DNA from: Coxiellaceae bacterium | GTDB taxonomy: Bacteria > Pseudomonadota > Gammaproteobacteria > Coxiellales > Coxiellaceae | DNA length: 64,000 nucleotides | Direction of reading: 5' to 3' | Assembly (NCBI GenBank): GCA_029210045.1 | Contig: JARGNX010000004.1 | Coordinates: 1-64,000 of the forward strand | Part shown: positions 24,680 to 35,204 of the stretch, piece by piece | How the letters are laid out: every line of letters begins with the position of its first letter | Numbering within the stretch: position 1 is the stretch's first letter | The notes under the pieces: model-generated | Databases searched by the model: none | Told to the model about the DNA's origin: nothing | The model's input: the letters and a program-made list of their open reading frames with translations, nothing else | Position numbers and translations under genes: made by a program

Positions 24680-25945
24680 GTGGTGCATGCAGATTCATCT
24701 GTTCTGATTATTGTCTTAATTGTTTTGGTATGCCTATCAGCTTTTTTTTCGGGCTCAGAGACGGGCATCGTCTCATTAAATCGTTATCGACTACGCCACC
24801 TAGCTAAAAAAAATCACCGTGCTGCTAAACGAGTAGAAAAAATGTTGGCTCGGCCTGATCGTGTGCTGGGTATGATTCTGATTGGTAATACATTTGCTAA
24901 TGTGTTTGCTGCTGCCATTGCGACCGTATTGGCCGTGCGCTGGTTTGGTGCCTACGGTGCGGTGATTGCTTCATTTGGCTTGACTGCAGTTTTATTAATT
25001 TTTTCTGAAACGGCGCCGAAGACCTTGGCGGTTATGTACCCTGAGCGTGTTGCATTTCCGGCCTCATGGACATTAAATCTGTTATTGAAAATTTTCTATC
25101 CGGTGGTATGGGTGGTCAATATGCTAGCGAATGGGCTTTTACGTTTGTTGGGTATTAAGCTAAACCGAGATGGTCTGGAGCCATTGAGTATGGAAGAGCT
25201 GCGTAGTCTGGTAAATGAGGCGACGGGTAAGATTTCGTCGAGCTATCAAAACATGTTACTACGCATTTTAGATTTAGAGCACGAAACGGTTGATGATGTG
25301 ATGGTGCCGCGTAATGAAATATACGGTGTTGATATAGAGCAGCCATGGGGTAAAATTGAAGACAGTTTAGTGAATTGCCTGCATCGTTATGTGCCGTTGT
25401 ATTGTGAGAATATAGATCAAGTGATGGGCATGTTGTCTGTACGCAAGGCCCTGAAGCTACTGGCTAAGGGTGAGCTTGATAAGAATATGTTGTTGCATTT
25501 GTCTGAGGAAATTTATTTTATTCCAGAGACAGCACCACTGAATAAGCAACTGGTGCATTTTCAGCAGCAACAAAAGTATATTGGTATGGTGGTTGATGAA
25601 TATGGCGACATCCAAGGCATTATTTGTTTGAAGGATATCGTTGAAGAGGTGGTGGGTGAATTCGAGCAGGGTATAGGTCAAATGGATCGTGAAATCTGTC
25701 CGCAGGGTGATGGCAGTTATATGCTGGATGGTGGTGTGAACCTGCGTGATGTGAATCGGATTATGGGTTGGCAGTTGCCTGTTGATGGGCCGAAAACGTT
25801 GAGTGGTCTAATGATCGAGGAGCTCGAAATGATGCCTGGTGGTAAGTTGTGTATGCGTATCCAAGGCTATCCATTAGAGGTGATTAAGCTCAGTGGTAAG
25901 ACCATCCAACTTGTTAGGGTGTGGCCGAATAAGCGTATCAGTTAG
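24680..25945 (+). CDS. yfjD: CNNM/CorC-family transporter (YfjD-like)
   Basis: A 421-residue HlyC/CorC protein: a DUF21 (CNNM) transmembrane domain (about 1-185; LSAFFSGSETGIVSLNRYRL and SETAPKTLAV), a CBS pair (about 205-335; DVMVPRNEIYGVD and YIGMVVDEYGDIQGII), and a C-terminal CorC_HlyC domain (from about 350). Members are implicated in magnesium or other cation homeostasis. The start is GTG (24680). Gene order with ffh and ypjD matches E. coli. The pseudopilin gene begins 8 bp downstream. Confidence 0.92.
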   Translation: MVHADSSVLIIVLIVLVCLSAFFSGSETGIVSLNRYRLRHLAKKNHRAAKRVEKMLARPDRVLGMILIGNTFANVFAAAIATVLAVRWFGAYGAVIASFGLTAVLLIFSETAPKTLAVMYPERVAFPASWTLNLLLKIFYPVVWVVNMLANGLLRLLGIKLNRDGLEPLSMEELRSLVNEATGKISSSYQNMLLRILDLEHETVDDVMVPRNEIYGVDIEQPWGKIEDSLVNCLHRYVPLYCENIDQVMGMLSVRKALKLLAKGELDKNMLLHLSEEIYFIPETAPLNKQLVHFQQQQKYIGMVVDEYGDIQGIICLKDIVEEVVGEFEQGIGQMDREICPQGDGSYMLDGGVNLRDVNRIMGWQLPVDGPKTLSGLMIEELEMMPGGKLCMRIQGYPLEVIKLSGKTIQLVRVWPNKRIS

Positions 25946-25952
25946 ATGGCGC

Positions 25953-27132
<1,180 letters not shown>

Positions 27133-27157
27133 TCTAAATTAATACAAGGAGTAAATC

Positions 27158-27526
27158 ATGGGACAGATAACGGAGTTAACGGAAGACAGCTTTGATGCTT
27201 TTGTTGAAAAGCATGATTTGATTGTTATTGATTTTTGGGCGGAGTGGTGTGGCCCTTGTAAAGGCTTTGCCGAAGTGATCAAGTTGGCGGCTGAACAACA
27301 TGGTGATGTGGCTTTTGCCAGTGTTGATATTGATAAAGAAAAAGGGTTGGCAGAAGAATTTAATGTGCGCTCAGTGCCGTGGTTGATGATTTTGAGAGAA
27401 CAGGTAGCGGTGTACGATGAGTCTGGTGCGCTGCCTGCGCAAGCGTTGGATGATTTGATTGAACAGGCTCGCAATGTCGATATTGCCAAATTAAAGGATC
27501 AGCTTAAAGATCAGCCTGAAGCTTAG
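27158..27526 (+). CDS. Thioredoxin-family protein
   Basis: A cytosolic thiol-disulfide protein of 122 residues. The active site WAEWCGPCKG, the conserved VDIDKEKGLAEEFNVRSVPW with cis-Pro, and the usual thioredoxin length are all present. Residues 108-122 (KLKDQLKDQPEA) add a charged tail. It is probably a second thioredoxin rather than the main trxA, since it lacks trxA context (rho). It follows adk, with AAGGAG upstream. Confidence 0.9.
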   Translation: MGQITELTEDSFDAFVEKHDLIVIDFWAEWCGPCKGFAEVIKLAAEQHGDVAFASVDIDKEKGLAEEFNVRSVPWLMILREQVAVYDESGALPAQALDDLIEQARNVDIAKLKDQLKDQPEA

Positions 27527-27602
27527 TCCTTAAGTTGTCACTATGGGTAGATGGTGTTGGATTCTTGAGATGCATGTTTGAATAGGCGGATAAGTCGAAG
27601 GA

Positions 27603-27630
27603 TACAAAAAAGCCACCCGGAGGTGGCTTT
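27603..27630 (-). terminator. Rho-independent terminator of the H1-like gene
   Basis: AAAGCCACC-CGGA-GGTGGCTTT forms a nine-pair stem. The plus-strand A-run before it becomes a T-run on the minus strand, so it chiefly ends the H1-like gene; it may also slow read-through from the thioredoxin gene. Confidence 0.8.
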
Positions 27631-27647
27631 AGACTAACTAAAAAGAC

Positions 27648-28184
27648 CTATTTCTTCTTTTTAGCTGCTTTTCTTTTAGCTGGCTTCTTCTTAGCTGCTA
27701 CTTTACGCTTAGCAGGCTTTTTCTTAGCCACTTTCTTTTTAGCTACTTTTCTTTTAGCAGGTTTTTTCTTAGCCACTTTTTTCTTAGCTGGCTTTCTTTT
27801 CGCTGCTGTTTTCTTTTTAGCTACTTTTTTCTTAGCTACTTTACGCTTAGCAGGTTTTTTCTTAGCTGCTTTACGTTTAGCTGGTTTTTTCTTAGTAGCT
27901 TTCTTTTTGGTTGTTTTTCTTTTCTTAGTAGCTGCTTTTTTCTTTTTAGCGGCTGCTGCTTTTTTGAGTTTAGCAGCTGCTGCGGCTAGTGCCTTTTTCT
28001 TAGCTGCTTCTTTCTTCTTAGCATCAGCTGCGGCTTTTTTGAGAGCAGCTTTCAGTTTTGCAACTTCTTTCAAAGCTGCCTTGAGTTTATCGTTTAGCTT
28101 TTTGGCTTGAGCTGTTGTTAGCCCAGGCTTCTTAGCTACACGTTTTTTTGAACGTCCTTTAGTTGCTGTTTTTCTTGCTGGCAT
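27648..28184 (-). CDS. Histone H1-like Lys/Ala-rich protein
   Basis: A 178-residue, extremely basic protein. Residues 1-30 (MPARKTATKGRSKKRVAKKP) are basic. A short helical segment (about 25-55; LNDKLKAALKEVAKLKAALK) follows, and the rest is Lys/Ala/Pro repeats of the type KKPAKRKVAKKK. It resembles bacterial H1-like proteins (AlgP, chlamydial Hc2, Coxiella Hq1), which bind and compact DNA. The DNA-binding role is family-based inference. The ATG at 28184 follows AGGAG; an in-frame start at 28274 adds a hydrophobic N-terminus and is less likely. Repeat-rich DNA here is liable to length variation. Confidence 0.85.
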   Translation of the reverse strand: MPARKTATKGRSKKRVAKKPGLTTAQAKKLNDKLKAALKEVAKLKAALKKAAADAKKKEAAKKKALAAAAAKLKKAAAAKKKKAATKKRKTTKKKATKKKPAKRKAAKKKPAKRKVAKKKVAKKKTAAKRKPAKKKVAKKKPAKRKVAKKKVAKKKPAKRKVAAKKKPAKRKAAKKKK

Positions 28185-28365
28185 TTTAGTTCTCCTGCAG
28201 TTTTTCCTAAAAGTCAAAGTCGACATCAATAATAATACAATATAAATCAATAAGATTAAACACTTAGCAAACATTTTTTTATTTTATATAGAATATTACT
28301 GTATTCGTGTTACAATTTTTGGGCGTTTTTACGAGGATCACTAGTATTATTTCGGAGTAATTGAA

Positions 28366-28881
28366 ATGAAAATTGGCTTTTTTCAAAAAAAGATTACCGC
28401 GATCATCTCAATGTTGTGTATAGGAATGCTGTTAAGTCTCCAACTTACCGCGGCACCTGAGTCGAAAAAAAGTTATACAACACCGGCCGGTTACTGGCAA
28501 ACAATCGATCATGATACTAATAAAGCGTCATCAGTGATTAAGATCTGGAAGGGTAAAGGCGGCTTGTTTTATGGTCGTATACACTATATATATCCTGAAG
28601 ATGGCCACATGAGTAACGATGTTTGTAAGAAGTGTAAAGGACCCTTACATAACAAGCCTATCCTTGGTATGCAGATTATAAATCACTTTAAGTCTACTGA
28701 AGATCCAAACTTTTATAACAATGGGCGCATCATGGACCCCACGAATGGTAAAACTTATAAGTGCCATTTGACCTTAAAGCAAAATGGCAATGTATTAGAT
28801 GTGCATGGCTATATAGGTATTCCATTATTTGGGCGCTCAGATATGTGGTATCGAGTTCATCCAAAGAAACAGGCTAATTAA
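28366..28881 (+). CDS. DUF2147 exported protein
   Basis: A 171-residue protein with an N-terminal signal peptide (hydrophobic stretch near residues 13-29, then AAPES). The mature part matches the DUF2147 pattern: GYWQTIDHDTNK, then IKIWKGKGGLFYGRIHYI, a Cys pair (CKKCKG) and NKPILGMQII, then the WYRV end. Family function is not established. It lies 3 bp before the antiporter gene, so they may be co-expressed. Confidence 0.85.
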   Translation: MKIGFFQKKITAIISMLCIGMLLSLQLTAAPESKKSYTTPAGYWQTIDHDTNKASSVIKIWKGKGGLFYGRIHYIYPEDGHMSNDVCKKCKGPLHNKPILGMQIINHFKSTEDPNFYNNGRIMDPTNGKTYKCHLTLKQNGNVLDVHGYIGIPLFGRSDMWYRVHPKKQAN

Positions 28882-28884
28882 TCT

Positions 28885-30072
28885 ATGACTGAAAACGCAC
28901 TTATTTTTTCGATTTTCTTAATTTTTGCTGGCGCCGCTGTATTGTCGACCATCGCATTAATTACTCGTCAATCGATGTTGGTGGCGTATATGTTATTGGG
29001 AGTTATATTAGGGCCGTGGGGTTTATCGAGTTACTTTCATGTAAATTTAGTGGGAGACCCTAGTCTCGTTAAGGGTATTGGTGATATTGGAATAATATTC
29101 CTATTGTTTTTACTAGGTTTGCATTTGCCGCCACAAAAGTTGGTGCAGATGTTGAAGAAGGTATCGTTAGTCGGTGTTGTTAGTTCACTGATTTTTTTGG
29201 CGATAGGTTATCTGATTTCTTGGTTGTACGGCTTTAGTTCGGTTGAATGTATGGTGATTGGTGCGGCGATGATGTTCTCGAGCACCATTATCGGCATTAA
29301 ATTATTGCCCACGACCATATTGCATCACCAACATACTGGTGAAGTAATGATCAGTGTGTTGCTGTTACAGGATTTAGTAGCGATTGCCGTGTTGTTGTTG
29401 ATGCACGGCGCCTTAGCAAAAGGTGTTTTACTTAACGACGTTAAGTTAGTGCTGATCGGTTTCCCTGCCATGGTATTGATAGCATTCTTGATTGAACGTT
29501 TTGTGTTACTCAAGCTATTTGCTCGTTTTGATCGTATTCGTGAATATATGTTTTTGGTAGCCATTGCTTGGTGCTTGAGTTTATCTCAATTAGCAGCATT
29601 GTTTGGTTTGTCGGCAGAGATTGGTGCTTTTGTTGCGGGTGTGACGATTGCGTCGAGTCCTATCTCTATATATATAGCTGAGAGCTTAAAGCCGGTACGT
29701 GATTTTTTCCTAGTGATGTTTTTCTTCTCGGTGGGCGCGAGTTTTAACTTGAAATATTTGCCATTGGTCATATTTCCAGCAATCATATTGGCGGTGGTGC
29801 TATTAGTAATAAAACCGATAGTGTTTCACTTCCTACTGAAGCGTGTTGGTGAGCCTAAGCATGTGTCATGGGAAGTAGGTGTTCGCTTAGGTCAAATCAG
29901 TGAGTTTTCTTTGATTATTGCGTATGTGGGATTGGATACCAGCTTGATTGGAGCTACTGCGGCTTATTTGATTCAAGCGGCTACGATTATTAGTTTTATT
30001 GTATCGTCATACTATGTGGTAATGAAATACCCTACGCCTGTGGCAACTTCTGATAAATTACGACGTGATTAG
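28885..30072 (+). CDS. Cation/proton antiporter, CPA2 (KefB-like) membrane domain
   Basis: An inner-membrane Na+/H+ exchanger-family protein of 395 residues with about 12 hydrophobic helices. Typical stretches are YMLLGVILGPWG, DIGIIFLLFLLGL, SSTIIGIKLLP and AEIGAFVAGVTIA. The RCK/TrkA-N domain of full KefB/C is missing, so it is the short form. Ion specificity is not assignable. It is 3 bp after the DUF2147 gene and 21 bp before ampE. Confidence 0.88.
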   Translation: MTENALIFSIFLIFAGAAVLSTIALITRQSMLVAYMLLGVILGPWGLSSYFHVNLVGDPSLVKGIGDIGIIFLLFLLGLHLPPQKLVQMLKKVSLVGVVSSLIFLAIGYLISWLYGFSSVECMVIGAAMMFSSTIIGIKLLPTTILHHQHTGEVMISVLLLQDLVAIAVLLLMHGALAKGVLLNDVKLVLIGFPAMVLIAFLIERFVLLKLFARFDRIREYMFLVAIAWCLSLSQLAALFGLSAEIGAFVAGVTIASSPISIYIAESLKPVRDFFLVMFFFSVGASFNLKYLPLVIFPAIILAVVLLVIKPIVFHFLLKRVGEPKHVSWEVGVRLGQISEFSLIIAYVGLDTSLIGATAAYLIQAATIISFIVSSYYVVMKYPTPVATSDKLRRD

Positions 30073-30093
30073 CAGTTATTAAGGATATTAAAC

Positions 30094-30822
30094 ATGGCAT
30101 TTATAGCAGTTTTAATTTGTGTGATTGTGCAACATTGGTTTAATTTTTCCAGTGGTGTATTGCCTGATAGCTGGATGCCTAATTTATTTGAATGGATGAA
30201 GAAGCATGCGCAATCACCGGAAGCGGCTCAAGGATATGTAGGTGTGGCTCAGTATGTGATCATACCTTTAATCATTGTGGCATTGCTCTTTTGGTTTGTG
30301 AAGCTGGCTTTTGGTTGGTTTGGGTTTTTTGTGTTGGGTGTAATTTGGTTATGGTATACCCTGCATATCCCTGGCCGTCATGCCGATGAAAAGCGTAATT
30401 CATCACAAATTTTTGAGCACAGTTATCAATTTATTTTCGCGCGTATCTTTTGGTTTTGCTTACTAGGGCCAGTGGGTCTGGCGTTATACTTCTTTAGTGA
30501 TTCATTGCGTGAGCACCTTAAAGCGCAAAACGTTGAGTGTAATGAATTATCAGCGGTGACTACCGTGTTGGGTGTGTTGGACTGGATTCCAGTACGGTTA
30601 CTGGGGTTAACATATGCCTTAGTGGGGCGCTTTGCTGAAACCTTTAAGTTTTGGTGCCAGCAATGGACGACGGGTATTGCCAACTACAATGAGTTAGCGG
30701 TAAGCTTTGCTGAGATGGCTGTACCAGAAGCCGATAGTCATCAAGCACTTGCGTTAGTCATTCGTGCCATTTGGGTTTGGGTGGTTGTGTTAGCGATAAT
30801 TAGCATTGGAATGCTGCTTTAA
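30094..30822 (+). CDS. ampE: AmpE-like inner-membrane protein
   Basis: AmpE is a membrane protein linked in enterics to beta-lactamase induction signalling through AmpD/AmpG; its exact biochemistry is unknown. This 242-residue copy has four or five helices and the conserved core VLDWIPVRLLGLTYALVGRF, which matches E. coli VLDWVPVRLAGVVYALIG. It is shorter than E. coli AmpE (284). ampD is not adjacent, unlike in E. coli. Like E. coli ampE, it lies near aceE. Confidence 0.85.
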   Translation: MAFIAVLICVIVQHWFNFSSGVLPDSWMPNLFEWMKKHAQSPEAAQGYVGVAQYVIIPLIIVALLFWFVKLAFGWFGFFVLGVIWLWYTLHIPGRHADEKRNSSQIFEHSYQFIFARIFWFCLLGPVGLALYFFSDSLREHLKAQNVECNELSAVTTVLGVLDWIPVRLLGLTYALVGRFAETFKFWCQQWTTGIANYNELAVSFAEMAVPEADSHQALALVIRAIWVWVVVLAIISIGMLL

Positions 30823-30954
30823 AGGTCAGAAATTACACAGTTCGGGTCTATACTCACATGTATATCTAAGGATGGTCATACTAGTTTGCCGCATTAAGCT
30901 GTGGTATTCTGCGTGCCATCTTAATGTACTGATCGAAAGAATAAAGAGGCGAGT

Positions 30955-33624
30955 ATGTCGGCGAAGGACAATAGCATTCAGCTAAACGATGACGAAAAAA
31001 AAGAATGGCTTAAGGCGCTAGACGCGGTCATTGCTTTTGAAGGCAGTGAGTATGCCCAGTCATTGTTATCAGCTTTATCAGATCATGCCAGTCAAGCAGG
31101 GCTTGCAGCAGGTCAAAGTTTAAATACACCTTATATAAATACCATTGCGGCAAGTACTGAAGCCAAGCTGCCTGATGATGGTGTGTTGATGGAAAAGCTT
31201 ACCAATGCCATGCGTTGGAATGCGATATGTATGGTGATGCGTGCTGGCCATAAAGCAAAAGAGCTAGGTGGCCATATTGCTAGCTATGCAGCGGCGGCTA
31301 CTCTATATGAAGTGGGTAGCACTTACTTTTTCCATGGTGAAAATGAAAACCATGGTGGTGACTCAGTTTATTATCAAGGACATTCGTCTCCAGGCATGTA
31401 TGCACGGGCATTTTTAGAGGGCCACCTATCGGAACATCAATTGGATCAATTTCGTCAAGAGATAGGTCATCCTGAAGGTTTACCTTCTTATCCGCATCCA
31501 TGGCTTATGCCAGATTTTTGGCAGTTTGCTACAGTGTCGATGGGCTTGGGTCCGTTGATGGCAATTTACCAAGCACAGTTTTTAAAATACTTACACAATC
31601 GTGGTTTAGCTGATACCGAAAAACGTCATATCTGGGCATTTTGTGGTGATGGTGAAATGGGTGAGGTGGAATCAACGGGTGGTCTCAGTATTGCTGGTCG
31701 TGATGGTCTTGATAATTTGATTTTTGTTATCAGTTGTAATTTGCAGCGTCTCGATGGCCCAGTATGGGGTGATGGTCAAATCATTCAGGAATTTGAACGG
31801 GTGTTTCACGGTGCACGATGGAATGTGATTAAAGTCATCTGGGGTGAAACTTGGCAACAACTCTTTGAGCGTGATAGCCAAGGTGCATTGCGTCAACGTA
31901 TTGGTGAGTTGGTGGATGGTGAATACCAAAACTACGGCGGTAAAGACGGCGCTTATATGCGTGAAAACTTCTTTAATACCCCTGAGCTCAAAGCCTTAGT
32001 TGCGGATATGTCTGATGATGAACTGAAGTGTTTATTAGATGGCGGACATGATGTGCAAAAAGTATTTGCTGCATTTCATGCGGCGACGGAGCACAAAGGT
32101 CAACCAACGGTGATCTTAGCTAAAACAGTTAAAGGTTGGGGTATGGGTGCTTCTGGTGAAGCACAAAATAAAACACACCAACAAAAGAAAATGGCGACTG
32201 ATGATTTAAAAGTTTTTCGTGATCGTTTTGAATTGCCATTAACCGATAAGCAAGTTGAAGATTTAGAATTCTATAAGCCGGCTGAAGATAGTCCGGAAAT
32301 GAAATACCTGCATGCACAACGTGAAAAACTGGGTGGTTATGTGCCGCGTCGTCGCCAGAGGGAAACGAATGCATTAATTATTCCTGAAGTCACTGCTTTT
32401 CAAGCGATGTTAGATGGCACGGGTGAGCGTGAGATTTCAACAGCAATGGCATTTGTGCGTTGCTTGAGTGCGATGCTTAAAGATAAAAATATTAAAGATC
32501 ATGTGGTGCCGATTGTTGCTGATGAATCACGCACGTTCGGTATGGAGGGCTTGTTTCGTCAAATCGGTATTTATGCGCCACGTGGTCAGGTGTATACACC
32601 TGAAGATAAAAGCGAGTTAATGTATTATCGCGAAGATAAAAAAGGTCAATTACTGCAGCAAGGTTTAAATGAAGCTGGAGCGATGTCCAGTTGGATTGCG
32701 GCTGCAACTAGCTACAGTCATTCTGATGTGCCGATGATTCCTTTTTATGTGTACTACTCAATGTTTGGTTTTCAACGTGTCGGTGATTTCTGTTGGGCGG
32801 CTGGTGATATGCGCGCTCGGGGATTTGTTATGGGTGGCACAGCCGGTAAAACCACATTGGCAGGTGAAGGCTTGCAGCATCAAGACGGTCATAATATTTT
32901 GATGTTTGATATGGTGCCCAATTGTGTTTGTTATGATCCGACTTTTTCGTATGAATTAGCGGTGATCCTGCATGATGGCATGGTACGCATGTATCAAAAT
33001 CAAGAAGATGTTTATTACTATCTGACGCTAATGAATGAGAACTATCAGCACCCGGCGATGCCAGAAGGGGTTGAAGGTGACATTATAAAAGGTATGTACC
33101 GCTTGCAGCAGGCTAAAAAACCGAACAAGAAGCATGTGCAGTTGTTGGGCTCAGGTACGATTTTGCGTGAAGCCATCGCAGCGGCGGATATATTAAAAGA
33201 TAAATACGGTGTGACATCGGATATTTGGAGTGTGACCAGCTTTACGGAACTCTATCGTGAATGGCGAACCATTAGCCGATTACGTTTATTGCAGCCGGAA
33301 AAAGACCATGGTCAATCTCATGTTGAATTGTGCATGAAAGAGGCTAAAGGGCCAGTTGTAGCAGTAACGGATTATATCCGTTTGTTCGCTGATCAAATTC
33401 GCGAGAGTTTAGGCAGGCCTTATTATGCGTTGGGTACCGATGGTTTTGGGCGCAGTGATACGCGTGTGGCATTGCGCGATTATTTTGAAGTCGATGCAAA
33501 AATGGTGGCATATACGGCACTAAAAGGTTTGCATGATGATGGTCAATTAACATTAGATGAATTACTCAAGGCTCGAAAAGAATTGGATATCGATTCAGAT
33601 CATCCAGAGCCAGTTTCACATTAG
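30955..33624 (+). CDS. aceE: Pyruvate dehydrogenase E1, homodimeric
   Basis: Decarboxylates pyruvate with thiamine diphosphate and acetylates lipoyl-E2. The 889-residue protein matches E. coli AceE (887). Recognisable are the thiamine-diphosphate motif GDGEMGEVESTGG ending near NLQRLDGPVWGDG, the catalytic-loop region GWGMGASGEAQNKTHQQK, and ADESRTFGMEGLFRQIG. The ATG follows AAGAGGCGAGT. It begins the aceE-aceF-lpd operon, with intergenic distances of 13 and 10 bp, so the whole complex is co-expressed. The roughly 130-bp upstream region contains the promoter, but no clear -35/-10 pair is assigned. Confidence 0.97.
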   Translation: MSAKDNSIQLNDDEKKEWLKALDAVIAFEGSEYAQSLLSALSDHASQAGLAAGQSLNTPYINTIAASTEAKLPDDGVLMEKLTNAMRWNAICMVMRAGHKAKELGGHIASYAAAATLYEVGSTYFFHGENENHGGDSVYYQGHSSPGMYARAFLEGHLSEHQLDQFRQEIGHPEGLPSYPHPWLMPDFWQFATVSMGLGPLMAIYQAQFLKYLHNRGLADTEKRHIWAFCGDGEMGEVESTGGLSIAGRDGLDNLIFVISCNLQRLDGPVWGDGQIIQEFERVFHGARWNVIKVIWGETWQQLFERDSQGALRQRIGELVDGEYQNYGGKDGAYMRENFFNTPELKALVADMSDDELKCLLDGGHDVQKVFAAFHAATEHKGQPTVILAKTVKGWGMGASGEAQNKTHQQKKMATDDLKVFRDRFELPLTDKQVEDLEFYKPAEDSPEMKYLHAQREKLGGYVPRRRQRETNALIIPEVTAFQAMLDGTGEREISTAMAFVRCLSAMLKDKNIKDHVVPIVADESRTFGMEGLFRQIGIYAPRGQVYTPEDKSELMYYREDKKGQLLQQGLNEAGAMSSWIAAATSYSHSDVPMIPFYVYYSMFGFQRVGDFCWAAGDMRARGFVMGGTAGKTTLAGEGLQHQDGHNILMFDMVPNCVCYDPTFSYELAVILHDGMVRMYQNQEDVYYYLTLMNENYQHPAMPEGVEGDIIKGMYRLQQAKKPNKKHVQLLGSGTILREAIAAADILKDKYGVTSDIWSVTSFTELYREWRTISRLRLLQPEKDHGQSHVELCMKEAKGPVVAVTDYIRLFADQIRESLGRPYYALGTDGFGRSDTRVALRDYFEVDAKMVAYTALKGLHDDGQLTLDELLKARKELDIDSDHPEPVSH

Positions 33625-33637
33625 AGGGAGAGTCTTC

Positions 33638-35194
33638 GTGGCAGAAGAAAAAATTAAAATACCTGACCTGGGCGGCGCCGCAGACGTCGATGTGATTGAA
33701 GTCTTAGTTAAGCCTGGTGATGTGGTTGATGCGGAAACACCGATCGCCACTTTAGAGGGTGATAAAGCTACGATGGATGTGCCATCGCCGAAAGCTGGTA
33801 AGGTCGTTAGTGTTGATCTTAAGGTGGGTGATAAAGTATCTGAAGGTGATCCATTAGTGACGCTGGAAGCAGAAGGTGCAGCAGAAGCACCAGCAGAAGT
33901 TGCTGCAGATAAGCCCGAAGAAAAAGTTGAGAAACAGGCAGCAGAGCCAGTGGCGCAGATAACGGAGCAAGAAATAAAGGTTCCAGACTTGGGTGGTGCT
34001 GATCAGGTTGATGTTATCGAAATCAATGTTGCTGTAGGTGATAACGTTGAAGTGGAACAAGCGTTGATTACGCTGGAAGGTGATAAAGCCACGATGGATG
34101 TGCCTTCACCAATCGCAGGCGAAATTAAATCCATTAATATTAAGGTGGGTGATAAAGTCTCTGAAGGCGATGTTATTGCCATTGCTGCTGCGCAGAGCAG
34201 TCCTGCGGACAGCACGGCTGCAACTAAGACTGCGGAAACAATTCAGGCGCAAGCGCCGACTCCAGAAAAGCAAACCAGCCCAGTTAATAGTTCAGGTGAA
34301 ATTTATGCGGGCCCAGCCGTGCGTCGTTTAGCGCACGAGCTTGAAGTTGATTTATCTAAAGTGAAAGGCACAGGTAACAAAGGCCGTATTACTAAAGACG
34401 ACTTAAAACGCTCTATGGGTCAAGGTGGATCCGGTGGGGGTGATTTCCCATTCAAATTAGCACCATTGCCTAAGGTTGATTTTAATAAGTTTGGTGAAAC
34501 TGAAACCTTAGCGTTAGGAAAAATTAAAAAAGCTACAGCGGCGAATATGGCACGCAATTGGGTGGGTATTCCACATGTAACCCAATTTGATCAAGCCGAC
34601 ATCACCGATATGGAAGCATTCCGTCAAGAACAAAAAGGTGCAGCGGCGGCACAAGGTGTGAAGCTAACACCAATCGTATTTATTATGAAAGCCGTGGTTG
34701 CTGCTTTGCGTGAGTTCCCACATTTTAACGCATCGTTAGATAATAGCGGTGAAAATTTAGTGCTGAAAAAATATTTTCACATTGGCATTGCTGTAGACAC
34801 ACCGAATGGTTTGGTTGTGCCGGTGATTCGCGATGTTGAAAAGAAATCAATTATTGAATTAGCTAAAGAGCTTGGTGAAATCAGTGTTAAAGCACGCGAT
34901 GGAAAGTTAGGTCTAGGAGACATGCAGGGCGGTTGCTTTACTATTTCAAGTTTAGGCGGCATTGGTGGTACCGCATTTACACCGATTATTAATGCCCCTG
35001 AGGTATCGATATTGGGTGTGTCAAGGTCGGCAATGCAGCCAGTATTCAATAAGAAAACCGGCGAGTTCATTCCGCGTTTGATGTTGCCGTTGAGCCTGTC
35101 TTATGACCATCGTGTCATAGATGGCGCAGCTGCCGCACGTTTTACTGTATTCTTAGCCAGTCGTCTGGCTGATATTCAAACATTACTATTGTAA
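33638..35194 (+). CDS. aceF: Pyruvate dehydrogenase E2, dihydrolipoamide acetyltransferase
   Basis: The core of the pyruvate dehydrogenase complex; it moves acetyl groups from E1 to CoA. It has 518 residues from the GTG at 33638 (GAGGGAGAG site). Two lipoyl domains carry the lipoylation sequence LEGDKATMDVPSPKAGKV and its near copy, each followed by an Ala/Pro-rich hinge. A peripheral-subunit binding domain (YAGPAVRRLAHELEVDL to NKGRITKDDL) and the catalytic domain end in SYDHRVIDGAAAARF, with the active-site His and Asp. E. coli AceF has three lipoyl domains; this has two. The lipoate ligase lplA at 49 kb could modify it. Confidence 0.96.
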   Translation: MAEEKIKIPDLGGAADVDVIEVLVKPGDVVDAETPIATLEGDKATMDVPSPKAGKVVSVDLKVGDKVSEGDPLVTLEAEGAAEAPAEVAADKPEEKVEKQAAEPVAQITEQEIKVPDLGGADQVDVIEINVAVGDNVEVEQALITLEGDKATMDVPSPIAGEIKSINIKVGDKVSEGDVIAIAAAQSSPADSTAATKTAETIQAQAPTPEKQTSPVNSSGEIYAGPAVRRLAHELEVDLSKVKGTGNKGRITKDDLKRSMGQGGSGGGDFPFKLAPLPKVDFNKFGETETLALGKIKKATAANMARNWVGIPHVTQFDQADITDMEAFRQEQKGAAAAQGVKLTPIVFIMKAVVAALREFPHFNASLDNSGENLVLKKYFHIGIAVDTPNGLVVPVIRDVEKKSIIELAKELGEISVKARDGKLGLGDMQGGCFTISSLGGIGGTAFTPIINAPEVSILGVSRSAMQPVFNKKTGEFIPRLMLPLSLSYDHRVIDGAAAARFTVFLASRLADIQTLLL

Positions 35195-35204
35195 GGGGTT
35201 TATT

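Noticed and set aside
27907..28110. Hydrophobic plus-strand frame opposite the H1-like gene
   Set aside because: Its Phe/Leu/Ala-rich composition is the mirror of Lys/Ala codons on the coding strand.
30823..30954. Promoter pair before aceE
   Set aside because: TTGCCG and TATTCT occur but with a 13-bp spacer, which is too short to call.
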